Source: Enterocloster lavalensis
Lineage (GTDB): Bacteria; Bacillota; Clostridia; Lachnospirales; Lachnospiraceae
DNA length: 64,000 nucleotides
Direction: 5' to 3'
Assembly: GCF_902364025.1 (NCBI RefSeq)
Contig: NZ_CABJCG010000001.1
Span: 496,001 to 560,000 of the forward strand
The position numbers and the translations under genes are program-made. The first letter of the stretch is position 1; every line of letters starts with the position of its first letter. Below the pieces are notes generated by a model. It searched no databases. It worked only from the letters and a program-made list of their open reading frames with translations, and was not told the DNA's origin. Shown piece by piece: positions 43,358 through 51,674 of the stretch.

Positions 43358-44014
43358 CTATTTCTCGAACAGAACCAGCTCTCCCTCCGCCAAACCGTAA
43401 TAAACCGTTTCGGACCTGTGCAGAACGGCCCGCCCGGCCGTGGCCTCGGTGAGCTTGGCCTCAAAGTCCTCCGCCTGCTCCTCCGGCACCATGTAGGTGA
43501 AGCTGGCCCGGTCCGTGTAGGCGCTTTCCAGGGCCGTGATGCCCATCTGGGCGGCAATATACTGGATCTTTCCCACGCTGTTGTAATCCGTGTCCACGCT
43601 CAGCCGCACGCCCGGGCGTTTCTCCACCACCAGGCAGTTTTCCAGACCCGCCTGGACCGCCTGGGAGTACGCCCGCACCAGGCCGCCGGTGCCCAGCAGC
43701 GTGCCCCCGAAATACCGGGTGACCACCGCGCACACGTCGTGGATATCCCGGCCTGCCAGCACGTCCAGCATGGGCTTTCCCGCGGTCTGAGCCGGTTCCC
43801 CGTCGTCAGAGAACCGAACCGTCTGGCTGCGCTCCCCGATGCGGTAGACGTAGCAGTGGTGTCTGGCGTCCCAGTATTTTTTCCGTATCTCTTCGATAAA
43901 TGCAAGGGCTTCCTCCTCGCTTGACACAGGCTTTAAATCCGCGATAAACCGCGACTTCTTCTCCGTAATCTCCCCGCTTCCGCCCCTGTATAGAATTTTG
44001 TAGGCTTCTTCCAC
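43358..44014 (-). CDS. yigZ: YigZ/IMPACT family protein
   Basis: A 218-residue cytosolic protein of the UPF0029/IMPACT family. The N-terminal domain has the signature RHHCYVYRIG and SDDGEPAQTAGKPML followed by AVVTRYFGGTLLGTGGLVRAYSQAV (read in parts); the C-terminal ferredoxin-like domain is about residues 135-218. Exact role unknown. It starts with GTG, with AAAGGAG upstream, from its own promoter, and is 136 nt ahead of typA. Confidence 0.93.
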   Translation of the reverse strand: MEEAYKILYRGGSGEITEKKSRFIADLKPVSSEEEALAFIEEIRKKYWDARHHCYVYRIGERSQTVRFSDDGEPAQTAGKPMLDVLAGRDIHDVCAVVTRYFGGTLLGTGGLVRAYSQAVQAGLENCLVVEKRPGVRLSVDTDYNSVGKIQYIAAQMGITALESAYTDRASFTYMVPEEQAEDFEAKLTEATAGRAVLHRSETVYYGLAEGELVLFEK

Positions 44015-44082
44015 TTATTCCGCTCCTTTTTACATTTTCAGGTATTATTTTCCCACTTTTTGTCTAAATACTCATAAATTTA

Positions 44083-44111
44083 ATCATAATATAGATAACC
44101 CCGGATGACAA
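44083..44111 (-). promoter_or_regulatory. yigZ: Sigma-A promoter of yigZ
   Basis: TTGTCA-N17-TATGAT on the minus strand, about 70 nt before the GTG start. It is back to back with the promoter of the penicillin-binding protein gene. Confidence 0.75.
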
Positions 44112-44126
44112 GGGCTTATTTAATCC

Positions 44127-44155
44127 TTTTCATTTCCGATAAACTGTTGTATAAT
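44127..44155 (+). promoter_or_regulatory. Sigma-A promoter of the class A PBP gene
   Basis: TTTTCA-N17-TATAAT on the plus strand; the leader to the ATG at 44314 is about 150 nt. Confidence 0.65.
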
Positions 44156-44159
44156 ATGA

Positions 44160-44220
44160 GCACTTGGTGAGGTCCCTCACGAACCTAGTGCGAATATATC
44201 CCTGACCACTTGGCGAGGTC
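44160..44220 (+). other. Structured leader with duplicated 14-nt motif
   Basis: CACTTGGTGAGGTC (44161-44174) recurs as CACTTGGCGAGGTC (44207-44220). The first copy is part of a nested hairpin at 44160-44191 in which GCACT pairs with AGTGC and GTGAG pairs with CTCAC. It lies a few bases after the predicted transcription start of the penicillin-binding protein gene. I do not recognise it as a known riboswitch. Confidence 0.5.
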
Positions 44221-44313
44221 TTTTGGCCGTCCGGAAACCCACATTCCGGCACAGTCCCGGCCCGGACCATTTGCGGACACGCCTCCAAGAACGAACATAA
44301 AAGGAGCAGTTTC

Positions 44314-47007
44314 ATGAACTATGGGAAGTATGAGACAGAGCGCAGGCTTAAGTCTCTTCACTCAAAGTCAGCCAAATATACGTCCAAGCTGTTTTTAAAC
44401 ATATTCAAGGCGCTGTTTGTGCTGTTCTTATTCTGTGTGGTGGTGGGGGCCAGCATCGGGTTTGGCATGGTCAAGGGAATCATCGACAATGCGCCCACCG
44501 TGGACATCCTGAACATACAGCCGGACCGGTTTGCCACCACCATCTACGATGCAAAGGGCAATCTGACCGATACCCTGGTGACCAGCGGTTCCAACCGCGA
44601 GGCCGCCACCTTCGACGAGCTTCCGCCGGACCTGGTCAACGCTTTCGTGGCCATCGAGGACTCTCGTTTCTGGTCCCACAACGGCATTGACATCCGTTCC
44701 ATCGCCCGCGCGGCCAAGGGTCTGATCAGCGACGATTACGCCGGAGGCGGCAGCACCATCACCCAGCAGCTGATCAAAAATAACGTATTTGCCGGCGGCA
44801 TGGAGTCCGGCTGGGGGCCCCGCATCGAGCGAAAGCTTCAGGAGCAGTACCTTGCCGTGCAGCTGGAGAAAAACTCCGGTATGAGCAAGGAGGACACCAA
44901 AAAACAGATCATCACCAGCTACTTAAACACCATCAACCTGGGAAGCAACACCCTGGGCGTGAAGGTGGCGGCCCGGCGCTATTTTAATAAAGAAGTCTCC
45001 GACCTGACTTTATCGGAGTGCGCGGTGCTGGCTTCCATTACCAAAAACCCCTCCCGCCTAAACCCCATCACCGGGGCCGAGGCCAATGCGGAGCGCCGGG
45101 CCATCGTGCTGCAGTACATGTACGAGCAGAAAAAAATCAGCAAAGCCCAGCAGGAGGAGGCTCTGGCCGACGACGTCTACAGCCGCATCCAGAATGTGGA
45201 CGCGGTGAAGAAAGAGAGCGTCAATCCCTACAGCTATTTCACGGACGAGCTGATCGAGCAGGTGATACAGGACCTGATGGAAAAGCTGGACTACACGGAG
45301 AGCCAGGCCAGCAACCTGCTCTACTCCGGCGGCCTGCAGATTTACACCACCCAGGACCCGGACATCCAGGCCATTGTGGACGAGGAGATCAACAACCCGG
45401 ACAACTATGACGCGGCCAAGTATTCCATGGAATACCGCCTCTCCGTCACCCACGCAAACGGCGACACCCAGCACTACTCCAACAAGAACGTGGAGGCGTG
45501 GCGCAAATCCGTGCTGGGAGACAAGAACTTCAACGGGCTCTACACCAGCACCGACGCTCTTCAACAGGACATCGACCAGTACAAGGCATGGCTGTTAAAG
45601 GAGGGCGACGAGGTGATCGGCGAGCGCCTGAACACCACGCTTCAGCCCCAGGCTTCCTTTGTGCTCATCGACCAGCACACCGGCGAGGTGATCGCCATAA
45701 GCGGCGGACGCGGCGAGAAAAAAGACAGCCTGACCTTAAACCGCGCCACCAACGTGCCGCGGCAGCCCGGTTCCACCTTCAAGGTGATCTCGGCCTTTGC
45801 GCCTGCCCTGGACGCCTGCGGCGCCACTCTGGGAACGGTCTACTATGACGCCCCCTACACGGTCGGCACCAAGTCCTTCCGCAACTGGTGGGGCGAAAGC
45901 CGTGGTTACACCGGATATTCCAGTATCCGGGACGGCATCGTCTACTCCATGAATATCGTGGCCGTGCGCTGCCTGATGGAGACCGTGACGCCCCAGCTGG
46001 GCGTGGAATACGCGGAAAACATGGGCATTTCCACCATGACAAAGACCGATCTGGGCGCGGCTACCGCCCTGGGCGGCCTGACTCTCGGCACCACCAACCT
46101 GGATTTAACGGCGGCTTACGCCTCCATCGCCAACGGCGGCACCTACATCCGTCCCAGGTTCTACACCAAGATTCTGGATCACAACGGCAAGGTGCTCATC
46201 GACAATCAGCCGGAGACGCGCCAGGTGTTAAAGGATTCCACCGCCTTCCTGCTGACGGACGCCATGACCGACGTGATGAAAGGCAACCGGAAATTTATGC
46301 GCCCGGGCGTTTCTCCCATCAGCGCGACCGGCACGGCGGCGGCTTTAAACAATATGTCCACCGCCGGAAAGAGCGGCACCACCACCAACAACGTGGACGT
46401 CTGGTTTGAGGGCTTCACGCCCTACTACACGGCGGGCATCTGGGGCGGCTGCGACAGCAACCAGAAGTTAAAGGACGGCGGCGTCAACAACGGCGGAACC
46501 TCCTTCCACAAAGCGATCTGGCGCAAAATCATGAACCGGATCCACGAGGGGCTTTCCGATCCTGGTTTTGTGATCCCCGACAGCATCGAGACCGCGCAGA
46601 TCTGCCGTAAATCCGGCAAACGCGCCGTCTCCGGCGTCTGCGACCACGATCCCAGAGGCAACGCGGTGTACACCGAGTATTTCGCCAAGGGAACCGCGCC
46701 CACGGAGGTCTGCGACAAGCACGTGGCCGTGACGGTGTGCGCCGAGTCCGGCATGCGCCCCACCCCCTTCTGTCCGGAGAAAACCACGCGGATCTGCATG
46801 GTTCTTCCAAGCGGCGAGGACGGGACCACGGACGATTCCTACTTCGCAATCCCCGGGGAGTGCCCGATCCACACGGATGCCTCCACCATTATCGTTCCGC
46901 CCAATGAATCAAACGGCGGCGAATCGCCGGGTTATGAGATCCCCCTGGGGCCGGGCTATCAGCCCTCCAAGGAGACCTCCTCCGAGTACGGACCCGGAAT
47001 CCAGTAG
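44314..47007 (+). CDS. Class A penicillin-binding protein (PBP1A-type)
   Basis: A bifunctional peptidoglycan synthase of 897 residues. One membrane helix (about 27-55) is followed by a GT51 glycosyltransferase domain with EDSRFWSHNGIDIRSIARA (catalytic Glu about 115) and GGGSTITQQLIKNN. The transpeptidase domain has RQPGSTFK (catalytic Ser about 486), SMN and KSGTTTNN. A C-terminal extension of about 150 residues has paired Cys segments (QICRKSGKRAVSGVCDHDP, CDKHVAVTVCAESGMRPTPFCP read in parts) and a Gly/Pro/Ser tail, common in Clostridia PBPs. AAAAGGAG precedes the ATG. Has its own promoter and terminator. Confidence 0.95.
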   Translation: MNYGKYETERRLKSLHSKSAKYTSKLFLNIFKALFVLFLFCVVVGASIGFGMVKGIIDNAPTVDILNIQPDRFATTIYDAKGNLTDTLVTSGSNREAATFDELPPDLVNAFVAIEDSRFWSHNGIDIRSIARAAKGLISDDYAGGGSTITQQLIKNNVFAGGMESGWGPRIERKLQEQYLAVQLEKNSGMSKEDTKKQIITSYLNTINLGSNTLGVKVAARRYFNKEVSDLTLSECAVLASITKNPSRLNPITGAEANAERRAIVLQYMYEQKKISKAQQEEALADDVYSRIQNVDAVKKESVNPYSYFTDELIEQVIQDLMEKLDYTESQASNLLYSGGLQIYTTQDPDIQAIVDEEINNPDNYDAAKYSMEYRLSVTHANGDTQHYSNKNVEAWRKSVLGDKNFNGLYTSTDALQQDIDQYKAWLLKEGDEVIGERLNTTLQPQASFVLIDQHTGEVIAISGGRGEKKDSLTLNRATNVPRQPGSTFKVISAFAPALDACGATLGTVYYDAPYTVGTKSFRNWWGESRGYTGYSSIRDGIVYSMNIVAVRCLMETVTPQLGVEYAENMGISTMTKTDLGAATALGGLTLGTTNLDLTAAYASIANGGTYIRPRFYTKILDHNGKVLIDNQPETRQVLKDSTAFLLTDAMTDVMKGNRKFMRPGVSPISATGTAAALNNMSTAGKSGTTTNNVDVWFEGFTPYYTAGIWGGCDSNQKLKDGGVNNGGTSFHKAIWRKIMNRIHEGLSDPGFVIPDSIETAQICRKSGKRAVSGVCDHDPRGNAVYTEYFAKGTAPTEVCDKHVAVTVCAESGMRPTPFCPEKTTRICMVLPSGEDGTTDDSYFAIPGECPIHTDASTIIVPPNESNGGESPGYEIPLGPGYQPSKETSSEYGPGIQ

Positions 47008-47016
47008 ACAACTCAA

Positions 47017-47060
47017 CTGCTCTCAGAAATTCCATGCGGATTGCTGAGAGCAGTATTTTT
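47017..47060 (+). terminator. Terminator after the class A PBP gene
   Basis: CTGCTCTCAG pairs with CTGAGAGCAG around a 16-nt loop, followed by TATTTTT, 10 nt after the stop. Confidence 0.92.
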
Positions 47061-47132
47061 CTGCAATTCGCCATCTGTGGGGAATACAAAAAGCGCTCCC
47101 TGTGGTACGATCTCTCTCAAGGAGGTGATTTC

Positions 47133-47603
47133 TTGGATCAAATACAAACCGGAAAATTTATCGCAGAATTGCGAAAAGAAAAATCATTGACCCAGGCGCA
47201 GCTGGGGGAGCTGGTGGGCGTGACCAACAAGACTGTTTCCAGATGGGAGAACGGCAACTATATGCCCGATCTGGCGGTCCTTCAGTCCCTGTGCACCGTA
47301 TTGGATGTGACTATCAATGAGATGATCAGCGGCAGGCGGCTGGACGAGGCGGATTTCAGGCGGCAGGCGGACAACAACCTGCTGCTCTCCCTGGACCAGG
47401 CCCAGCGTATGCGCCGGGAATATAAACTGATTGACTTTTTCACCGGGGCCGGCACCGGCTCTCTGATCGGGATGCTTACTGCGCCGGACTCCGTCCGCCG
47501 CAGCGTCGTGATTGTGATCAGTCTGACGATGATCGTCATCGGGCAGGTGAAACAGTGGCGTTTTGGAAGGCAGCTGATGGGGCTTTTGGATAAGGTGCGG
47601 TAA
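47133..47603 (+). CDS. XRE-family transcriptional regulator with C-terminal membrane segments
   Basis: A 156-residue protein with an N-terminal HTH_3 domain (KFIAELRKEKSLTQAQLGELVGVTNKTVSRWENG, read in parts) and a C-terminal half with one or two hydrophobic segments (about 103-150). The TTG at 47133 is chosen because a full AAGGAGGTGAT lies 5 nt upstream and the translated start matches this type of regulator; upstream in-frame sequence overlaps the terminator. It converges on the old-yellow-enzyme gene with only 51 nt between stops. Target unknown. Confidence 0.85.
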   Translation: MDQIQTGKFIAELRKEKSLTQAQLGELVGVTNKTVSRWENGNYMPDLAVLQSLCTVLDVTINEMISGRRLDEADFRRQADNNLLLSLDQAQRMRREYKLIDFFTGAGTGSLIGMLTAPDSVRRSVVIVISLTMIVIGQVKQWRFGRQLMGLLDKVR

Positions 47604-47654
47604 AGTCAGGACAGGGCGGGCGGCGGGCCCGCCCTGCGGCTATCACAGGTATTC

Positions 47655-49769
47655 CTAACGAATCGACCGGGCCAATTCAAACGCGCTGCGGGTCGCCTCG
47701 CCGATCCGCCCCGGTTTCCCTACGTCTCCAATCACATAGAGGCGCTCATAATGTCCTGCGCATTCCTTTGCCAGCCCGTCGCGGCTGCGCACGCCAATGG
47801 CCAGGACAGTCACATCTGTCTGGACCGTTTCCAGCACGCCGTCCTTCCGTCTCAGGTGCAGAACGCCATCGCCGATCCGCTCCAGCCGTCTGCCGGGCAA
47901 AAAGGTGACCGCCCCCTCTTCCAGCCTCTGAAGAACGTCCCTGACGTTTGTGGGGTATGCGCCGGGCGCGATCCGGTCGGCCATCTCGATGATCGTAACG
48001 GTATTTCCCTGTTCCAGGAGAAATTCCGCCGTTTCCAGTCCGGTCATACCTGAGCCGATTACGGCGATCCGTTTCCCGGAATATTGTTTTTCCCCGGTCA
48101 GCACCGGCGTCACGGTCACGACCGAATCCTGCTCCGAGCCGGGTATCCGCGGGGCCGCCGCCTCTGCGCCGGTTGCGAGAATGACGGCGTAGGGCTGGTA
48201 TTCGTCAATGATTTTTTTATCGGCCTCCACATTGTACCGGATTCTGACTCCCTGACGGCGGGCCAGAAGGATGAGCTCTTCGATAAACCAGCCGATCTTC
48301 TCTTTATAGGGCGGGACTTCGGCGAGGATCAGCTGCCCGCCCGGTTCTGCATTTTGTTCCAAAACCGTGACCCGAAAATCCCGCGCAGCCAGCTCCTTTG
48401 CGGCGGTCAGCCCCGCCGGTCCCGCGCCTGCGACCACGATTTGCCGCCCGTTCCCGTCCCTCTGCGGGCTGTTTTCATACCGGCTCTCCCGGCAGGTCCG
48501 GGGATTCACGGCGCAGGAAACCGGCTTGCCGTTTAAAATGTTTTTGCGGAAACACTCCATGCAGTATAAGCAGCAAATGCACTTTAATATCTCGTCGCTG
48601 CGCCCCTCCCGGGCTTTTTTTGCCCACTCGGGATCGGACAGGAATGGACGCCCCATGGCGATAAAATCCTGCACCCCCTCCGCGAGCTGCGCCTCCGCCT
48701 GTTCCGGGGAGCGGATCAGATTGGCCGCGATCACAGGGAGCCTCACCACGTCCTTGACGGCTTTTGCCAGATATTTGCGCCAGCCGGGTTCAAAGCTGAT
48801 GGGCTCGCAGGAGGTCTGCTCCGTGTCGTAGTTGCCGCTGCTGACATTGATCACGTCAATTCCGAAGCCTTCCAGCCGCTTTGCCATCTCCACCCCTTCT
48901 TCCAGAAGGATGCCCTGTCCGGGAAAGCCGATCCGGTCGTAAAATTCCTCCACCGACAGGCGGACGCTGATAGGGAACCCGGCGCCGCACTCCTTTCGGA
49001 TTCCCTGGATGATCTCCTGCAAAAAGCGCATCCGGTTTTCCAGGGAGCCGCCGTATTCATCCGTCCTCCGGTTGGTGTATGGGCTTAAAAACTGCTGAAT
49101 CAAATATCCGTGGGCCCCGTGCAGTTCCACGCCGTCCGCCCCCGCCTTTTGCGCCCGCCCGGCGGCAGCAATGAACTCGGCGGTCAATGTCTTAATCTGT
49201 TCGATTGTCATGGCTACGGTATTTTGGTTGCGGATGGGATTTTCGCCCAGCCCGCAGGGAACGGCGCTGGGGGCCAGGAGAGGTTTCATCCAGCGGTTCA
49301 TGCGCTTCACCATTTTGGGGTCGTCCAGGGAAGCTTCGTCCACGCCGCCCGCAAGCCGGAAGAACAGTTTCCAATAGGACGGAAGGAGCCGCCCCGCCGC
49401 TTCGTTCAACCGCCACACAGTGGGGAAAACCACAAGATTCTGCCGCCCGGGATGGAACAGCTGGACGAAAATTTTGGTGCCATGGGCGTGAACACGCTCC
49501 GAAACCTTGCGGAAGGGTTCGATGTACCGGTCGTGGGACATGGACAGCATCCGGGAATGGGATACGCAGTTTGTTTCATTGATGCGGGTGCATTCGGTCA
49601 TAATAAGCCCCACGCCGGCGGCAGCCCGCTCCTCATAATAATCAGCCAGTTCTTTCCCCGCCGTACCGTCATATTCCGCCAGTCCAACGCACATGGAGGA
49701 CATGACAATACGGTTTTGGATGGTGACCGGGCCAATATTCATGGGGGAAAATAACATCGGATAATCCAT
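47655..49769 (-). CDS. Old-yellow-enzyme / FAD-NAD(P) fusion reductase (2,4-dienoyl-CoA reductase type)
   Basis: A 704-residue flavoenzyme. The N-terminal TIM barrel (about 1-400) is FMN-binding, with QLFHPGRQ, ELHGAHGYLIQQFLSPYTN and RTDEYGGSLENR. A Cys cluster CICCLYCMEC with a later C before AVNP (about 408-433) would hold a 4Fe-4S centre, with unusual spacing. The C-terminal half has an FAD motif VVAGAGPAGLTAA and an NAD motif IAVIGSGMTGLETAEF. Relatives include 2,4-dienoyl-CoA reductase, BaiCD/BaiH and other enone reductases; the HGAH motif argues against bilirubin reductase BilR. Strong GAGGAG upstream of the ATG. Divergent from the DUF2271 gene. Substrate unknown. Confidence 0.88.
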   Translation of the reverse strand: MDYPMLFSPMNIGPVTIQNRIVMSSMCVGLAEYDGTAGKELADYYEERAAAGVGLIMTECTRINETNCVSHSRMLSMSHDRYIEPFRKVSERVHAHGTKIFVQLFHPGRQNLVVFPTVWRLNEAAGRLLPSYWKLFFRLAGGVDEASLDDPKMVKRMNRWMKPLLAPSAVPCGLGENPIRNQNTVAMTIEQIKTLTAEFIAAAGRAQKAGADGVELHGAHGYLIQQFLSPYTNRRTDEYGGSLENRMRFLQEIIQGIRKECGAGFPISVRLSVEEFYDRIGFPGQGILLEEGVEMAKRLEGFGIDVINVSSGNYDTEQTSCEPISFEPGWRKYLAKAVKDVVRLPVIAANLIRSPEQAEAQLAEGVQDFIAMGRPFLSDPEWAKKAREGRSDEILKCICCLYCMECFRKNILNGKPVSCAVNPRTCRESRYENSPQRDGNGRQIVVAGAGPAGLTAAKELAARDFRVTVLEQNAEPGGQLILAEVPPYKEKIGWFIEELILLARRQGVRIRYNVEADKKIIDEYQPYAVILATGAEAAAPRIPGSEQDSVVTVTPVLTGEKQYSGKRIAVIGSGMTGLETAEFLLEQGNTVTIIEMADRIAPGAYPTNVRDVLQRLEEGAVTFLPGRRLERIGDGVLHLRRKDGVLETVQTDVTVLAIGVRSRDGLAKECAGHYERLYVIGDVGKPGRIGEATRSAFELARSIR

Positions 49770-49902
49770 AATCTTTCTCCTCTTCCTCTGCTTTACTCAG
49801 AAGGTCCTGCAGCAGATTCCACTGCAAGTTTTCCCCAATCACGCACTTTCGTATGCACATTTCCATGATACAATTTCCCCTGTTTTGTCTCAGGTCTGCC
49901 GA

Positions 49903-49930
49903 TTGACAACAGCGTCTTATATGATACAAT
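49903..49930 (+). promoter_or_regulatory. Sigma-A promoter of the DUF2271-DUF4405 pair
   Basis: TTGACA-N16-TACAAT on the plus strand, about 30 nt before the TTG start. The -10 lies inside a perfect palindrome. Confidence 0.75.
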
Positions 49931-49942
49931 ATGTATCATATA
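49918..49942. promoter_or_regulatory. Perfect palindromic operator in the divergent promoter region
   Basis: TATATGATACA, a 3-nt spacer, then TGTATCATATA: 11-bp arms with no mismatch. It covers the -10 of the plus-strand promoter. A half-site (ATGATACAAT) recurs at 49864-49873, near a possible -10 of the divergent reductase. This is the layout of a repressor that controls both genes. Confidence 0.7.
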
Positions 49943-49960
49943 GCGAAGGGAGGGCTTCTT

Positions 49961-50581
49961 TTGAAACTACGTTTTGCCATTTTAGCGGCTATCCTCTGCA
50001 CCGCAGCCGTCTTTCTCAGCCTGGAAGATAAATTTACACCTGTCTATCAGAATGAGGCCAGTTTTTTGCCTGTAGCGGATTCCTCTGTCTCCGCCGGCGG
50101 GCGCAGAATCGAGGTTACCTTTGACTACCAGCGGCAAAAAGGCGCCGGTTCCAACCAATTTGCCGTCTGGATCGAGGATGTTCAGGGAAATCTGGTGAAG
50201 ACCCTTGCAGTCACCCAATACACATCAACCGGCGGGTGGCGCTTACGCAAATCCTCCCTGTCCCACTGGCAGGAAATCGCTGATCCGCTTCACATGACCA
50301 TGAAGGAAATTGACGCGGTCTCCGGCGCGACCCCCAGGCAGAGCGGAACCTACCGGGTCATATGGGACTTTACCGATCAGGACGGAAAAACGGTGCCGGA
50401 CGGCGAATACACCTGTAAACTGGAAGCCGCCCTGTTCTTCACCTCTTACGCCCTGTACGAAGGCTCCTTCCCCGCTGCAGACGAGGCTGCGGTCATTCGC
50501 CCGGCCCCCCAATACAGCTATGAAAAATCGTCGTATAAAGATATGATCGGTCAGGTCGAGATGGCCTATTATCCGGAATAG
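49961..50581 (+). CDS. DUF2271-domain exported protein
   Basis: A 206-residue protein with an N-terminal hydrophobic segment (about residues 4-22) acting as signal or anchor, followed by a DUF2271 domain: VTFDYQRQKGAGSNQFAVWIED, then LRKSSLSHWQ and SGATPRQSGTYRVIWDFTDQDGKTVPDGEYT (read in parts). The domain appears in periplasmic or exported redox-associated proteins, often beside flavin or heme membrane proteins. The TTG at 49961 has GGGAGGG upstream; the earlier ATG lies inside the operator. The stop is 11 nt before the DUF4405 gene, so the two form an operon. Confidence 0.75.
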   Translation: MKLRFAILAAILCTAAVFLSLEDKFTPVYQNEASFLPVADSSVSAGGRRIEVTFDYQRQKGAGSNQFAVWIEDVQGNLVKTLAVTQYTSTGGWRLRKSSLSHWQEIADPLHMTMKEIDAVSGATPRQSGTYRVIWDFTDQDGKTVPDGEYTCKLEAALFFTSYALYEGSFPAADEAAVIRPAPQYSYEKSSYKDMIGQVEMAYYPE

Positions 50582-50592
50582 GAGGACAGAAA

Positions 50593-51009
50593 ATGCTGAC
50601 AAGAAAGCTGTTTCGCCGCGCCCTCAATTTTACCATGCTGCTGGCCATTCTGGGGACGGTACCCTATATCGTGGACGGCCAGACACAGTACCGCCATGAA
50701 GTATTCGGGGTGACCGCACTGGCCTTGGTCCTCTTTCACTGCATCGAAAACAGGGGTTGGTTTGTGCAAATGTTTCGCAGGAAGCTTTCCCTGAAAACCG
50801 GCGGCCGCGCCGCCAGGTTCCGCAGCCTGATCACCCTCCTTCTGACCATTTCGACCTTGATTGTGCTGGTCAGCGGCATCATGATTTCCAACGTCGTATT
50901 CCGGTTTTTAGGTATCCCCTATCAGGAGTTTTGGCACTACGTGCACTTTGCCTCCGGCGTTGCTTTTCTGATCTTGGTGCTCATTCATATGGTGAACCAC
51001 AGACGTTAG
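50593..51009 (+). CDS. DUF4405-type membrane protein, cytochrome-b-like
   Basis: A 138-residue membrane protein with four hydrophobic segments (about 10-27, 38-50, 76-98, 112-133). His residues lie within or next to the helices (RHEVFGVTALALVLFH, FWHYVHFASG, LIHMVNHRR), the pattern of DUF4405 proteins, which are suspected to bind heme. AGGAGG precedes the ATG. It follows the DUF2271 gene directly. Together they could carry electrons across the membrane; a link with the divergent reductase is inferred from the shared operator. Confidence 0.75.
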   Translation: MLTRKLFRRALNFTMLLAILGTVPYIVDGQTQYRHEVFGVTALALVLFHCIENRGWFVQMFRRKLSLKTGGRAARFRSLITLLLTISTLIVLVSGIMISNVVFRFLGIPYQEFWHYVHFASGVAFLILVLIHMVNHRR

Positions 51010-51031
51010 ACCGCCTGCGGCCCGTCACACT

Positions 51032-51058
51032 AAAAAAGGGGAGGTTCCCCCTCCCCTG
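51032..51058. terminator. Terminator between DUF4405 and response regulator genes
   Basis: GGGGAGG pairs with CCTCCCC around a short loop, with an A tract on the plus side that becomes TTTTTT on the minus strand. It mainly terminates the minus-strand response regulator gene, which ends 4 nt away. Confidence 0.8.
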
Positions 51059-51061
51059 AAT

Positions 51062-51436
51062 TCATCTCCCCTGCACGCTCTCCCGGTACAGGCTGACCAT
51101 ACCCGCAATGTCCCCCCTGGTATACGGCTTGGGCACAAACCCAAAGGCCTTGATATTCCAGGTCTTGATGGACAGCCCCGGGATGTCCGACAGCAGCACC
51201 ACCTTGGGCGGGTGCGCGGTCTCTGCCAGCCGGGCCGCCAGGGTGATCCCGCTGATATCCGGCATCACCACGTCGGAAAATACCAGGTCCACCGGCTCCC
51301 GCTCCACAATCGCAAGCACCTCCGCCGGGTGTTCGAACCTTCCCCGAAGCTCGATCTCCTCCGTGTCCTCCAGAATGCCGGTCAGCTTGTCAAGCAGCTC
51401 CGGATCATTGTCCACGATCACTGTTCTGATACTCAT
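51062..51436 (-). CDS. Single-domain response regulator
   Basis: A 124-residue CheY-like receiver without an output domain. The acidic pocket is VIVDNDPELL, the phosphoacceptor Asp lies in LVFSDVVMPDISG, and the conserved Lys is in VPKPYT. Start at ATG 51436 with GGGAGG upstream. No histidine kinase is adjacent, so it is an orphan; it has its own promoter. Such stand-alone receivers may act in phosphorelay or by protein contact. Confidence 0.9.
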   Translation of the reverse strand: MSIRTVIVDNDPELLDKLTGILEDTEEIELRGRFEHPAEVLAIVEREPVDLVFSDVVMPDISGITLAARLAETAHPPKVVLLSDIPGLSIKTWNIKAFGFVPKPYTRGDIAGMVSLYRESVQGR

Positions 51437-51554
51437 TGTTCCTCCCATATCCCCTTATCATTTGGCTGCGCCCGCCAGAACCTCCCTTTTTCGGGGAAGG
51501 TCGCGGCAGGCAGACGGCCCGCTCTGCTTTTATGGGCAGGCCGCGCTATTTTCT

Positions 51555-51583
51555 ATTATAACGGCTTATGCGGCCTGTTTCAA
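51555..51583 (-). promoter_or_regulatory. Sigma-A promoter of the response regulator gene
   Basis: TTGAAA-N17-TATAAT on the minus strand, about 120 nt before the start. The leader contains a small hairpin (ACCTTCCC with GGGAGGT). Confidence 0.85.
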
Positions 51584-51674
51584 TGAAAATTTACGACTGT
51601 TCGCCCCGCAATAGACTGAGAATGGGAAAAACTTCCACTTGTACTGAAAGTCTTGCCTCTCTTCTATAAATAGA

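Noticed and set aside
47655..49769. Bilirubin reductase BilR
   Set aside because: The active-site segment reads HGAHGYLIQQFLSP, the common OYE form, not the variant I associate with BilR; a generic enone reductase is safer.
49670..49929. 86-codon minus-strand frame upstream of the OYE gene
   Set aside because: It overlaps the start of the OYE gene in another frame, begins inside the palindromic operator, and has no family features.
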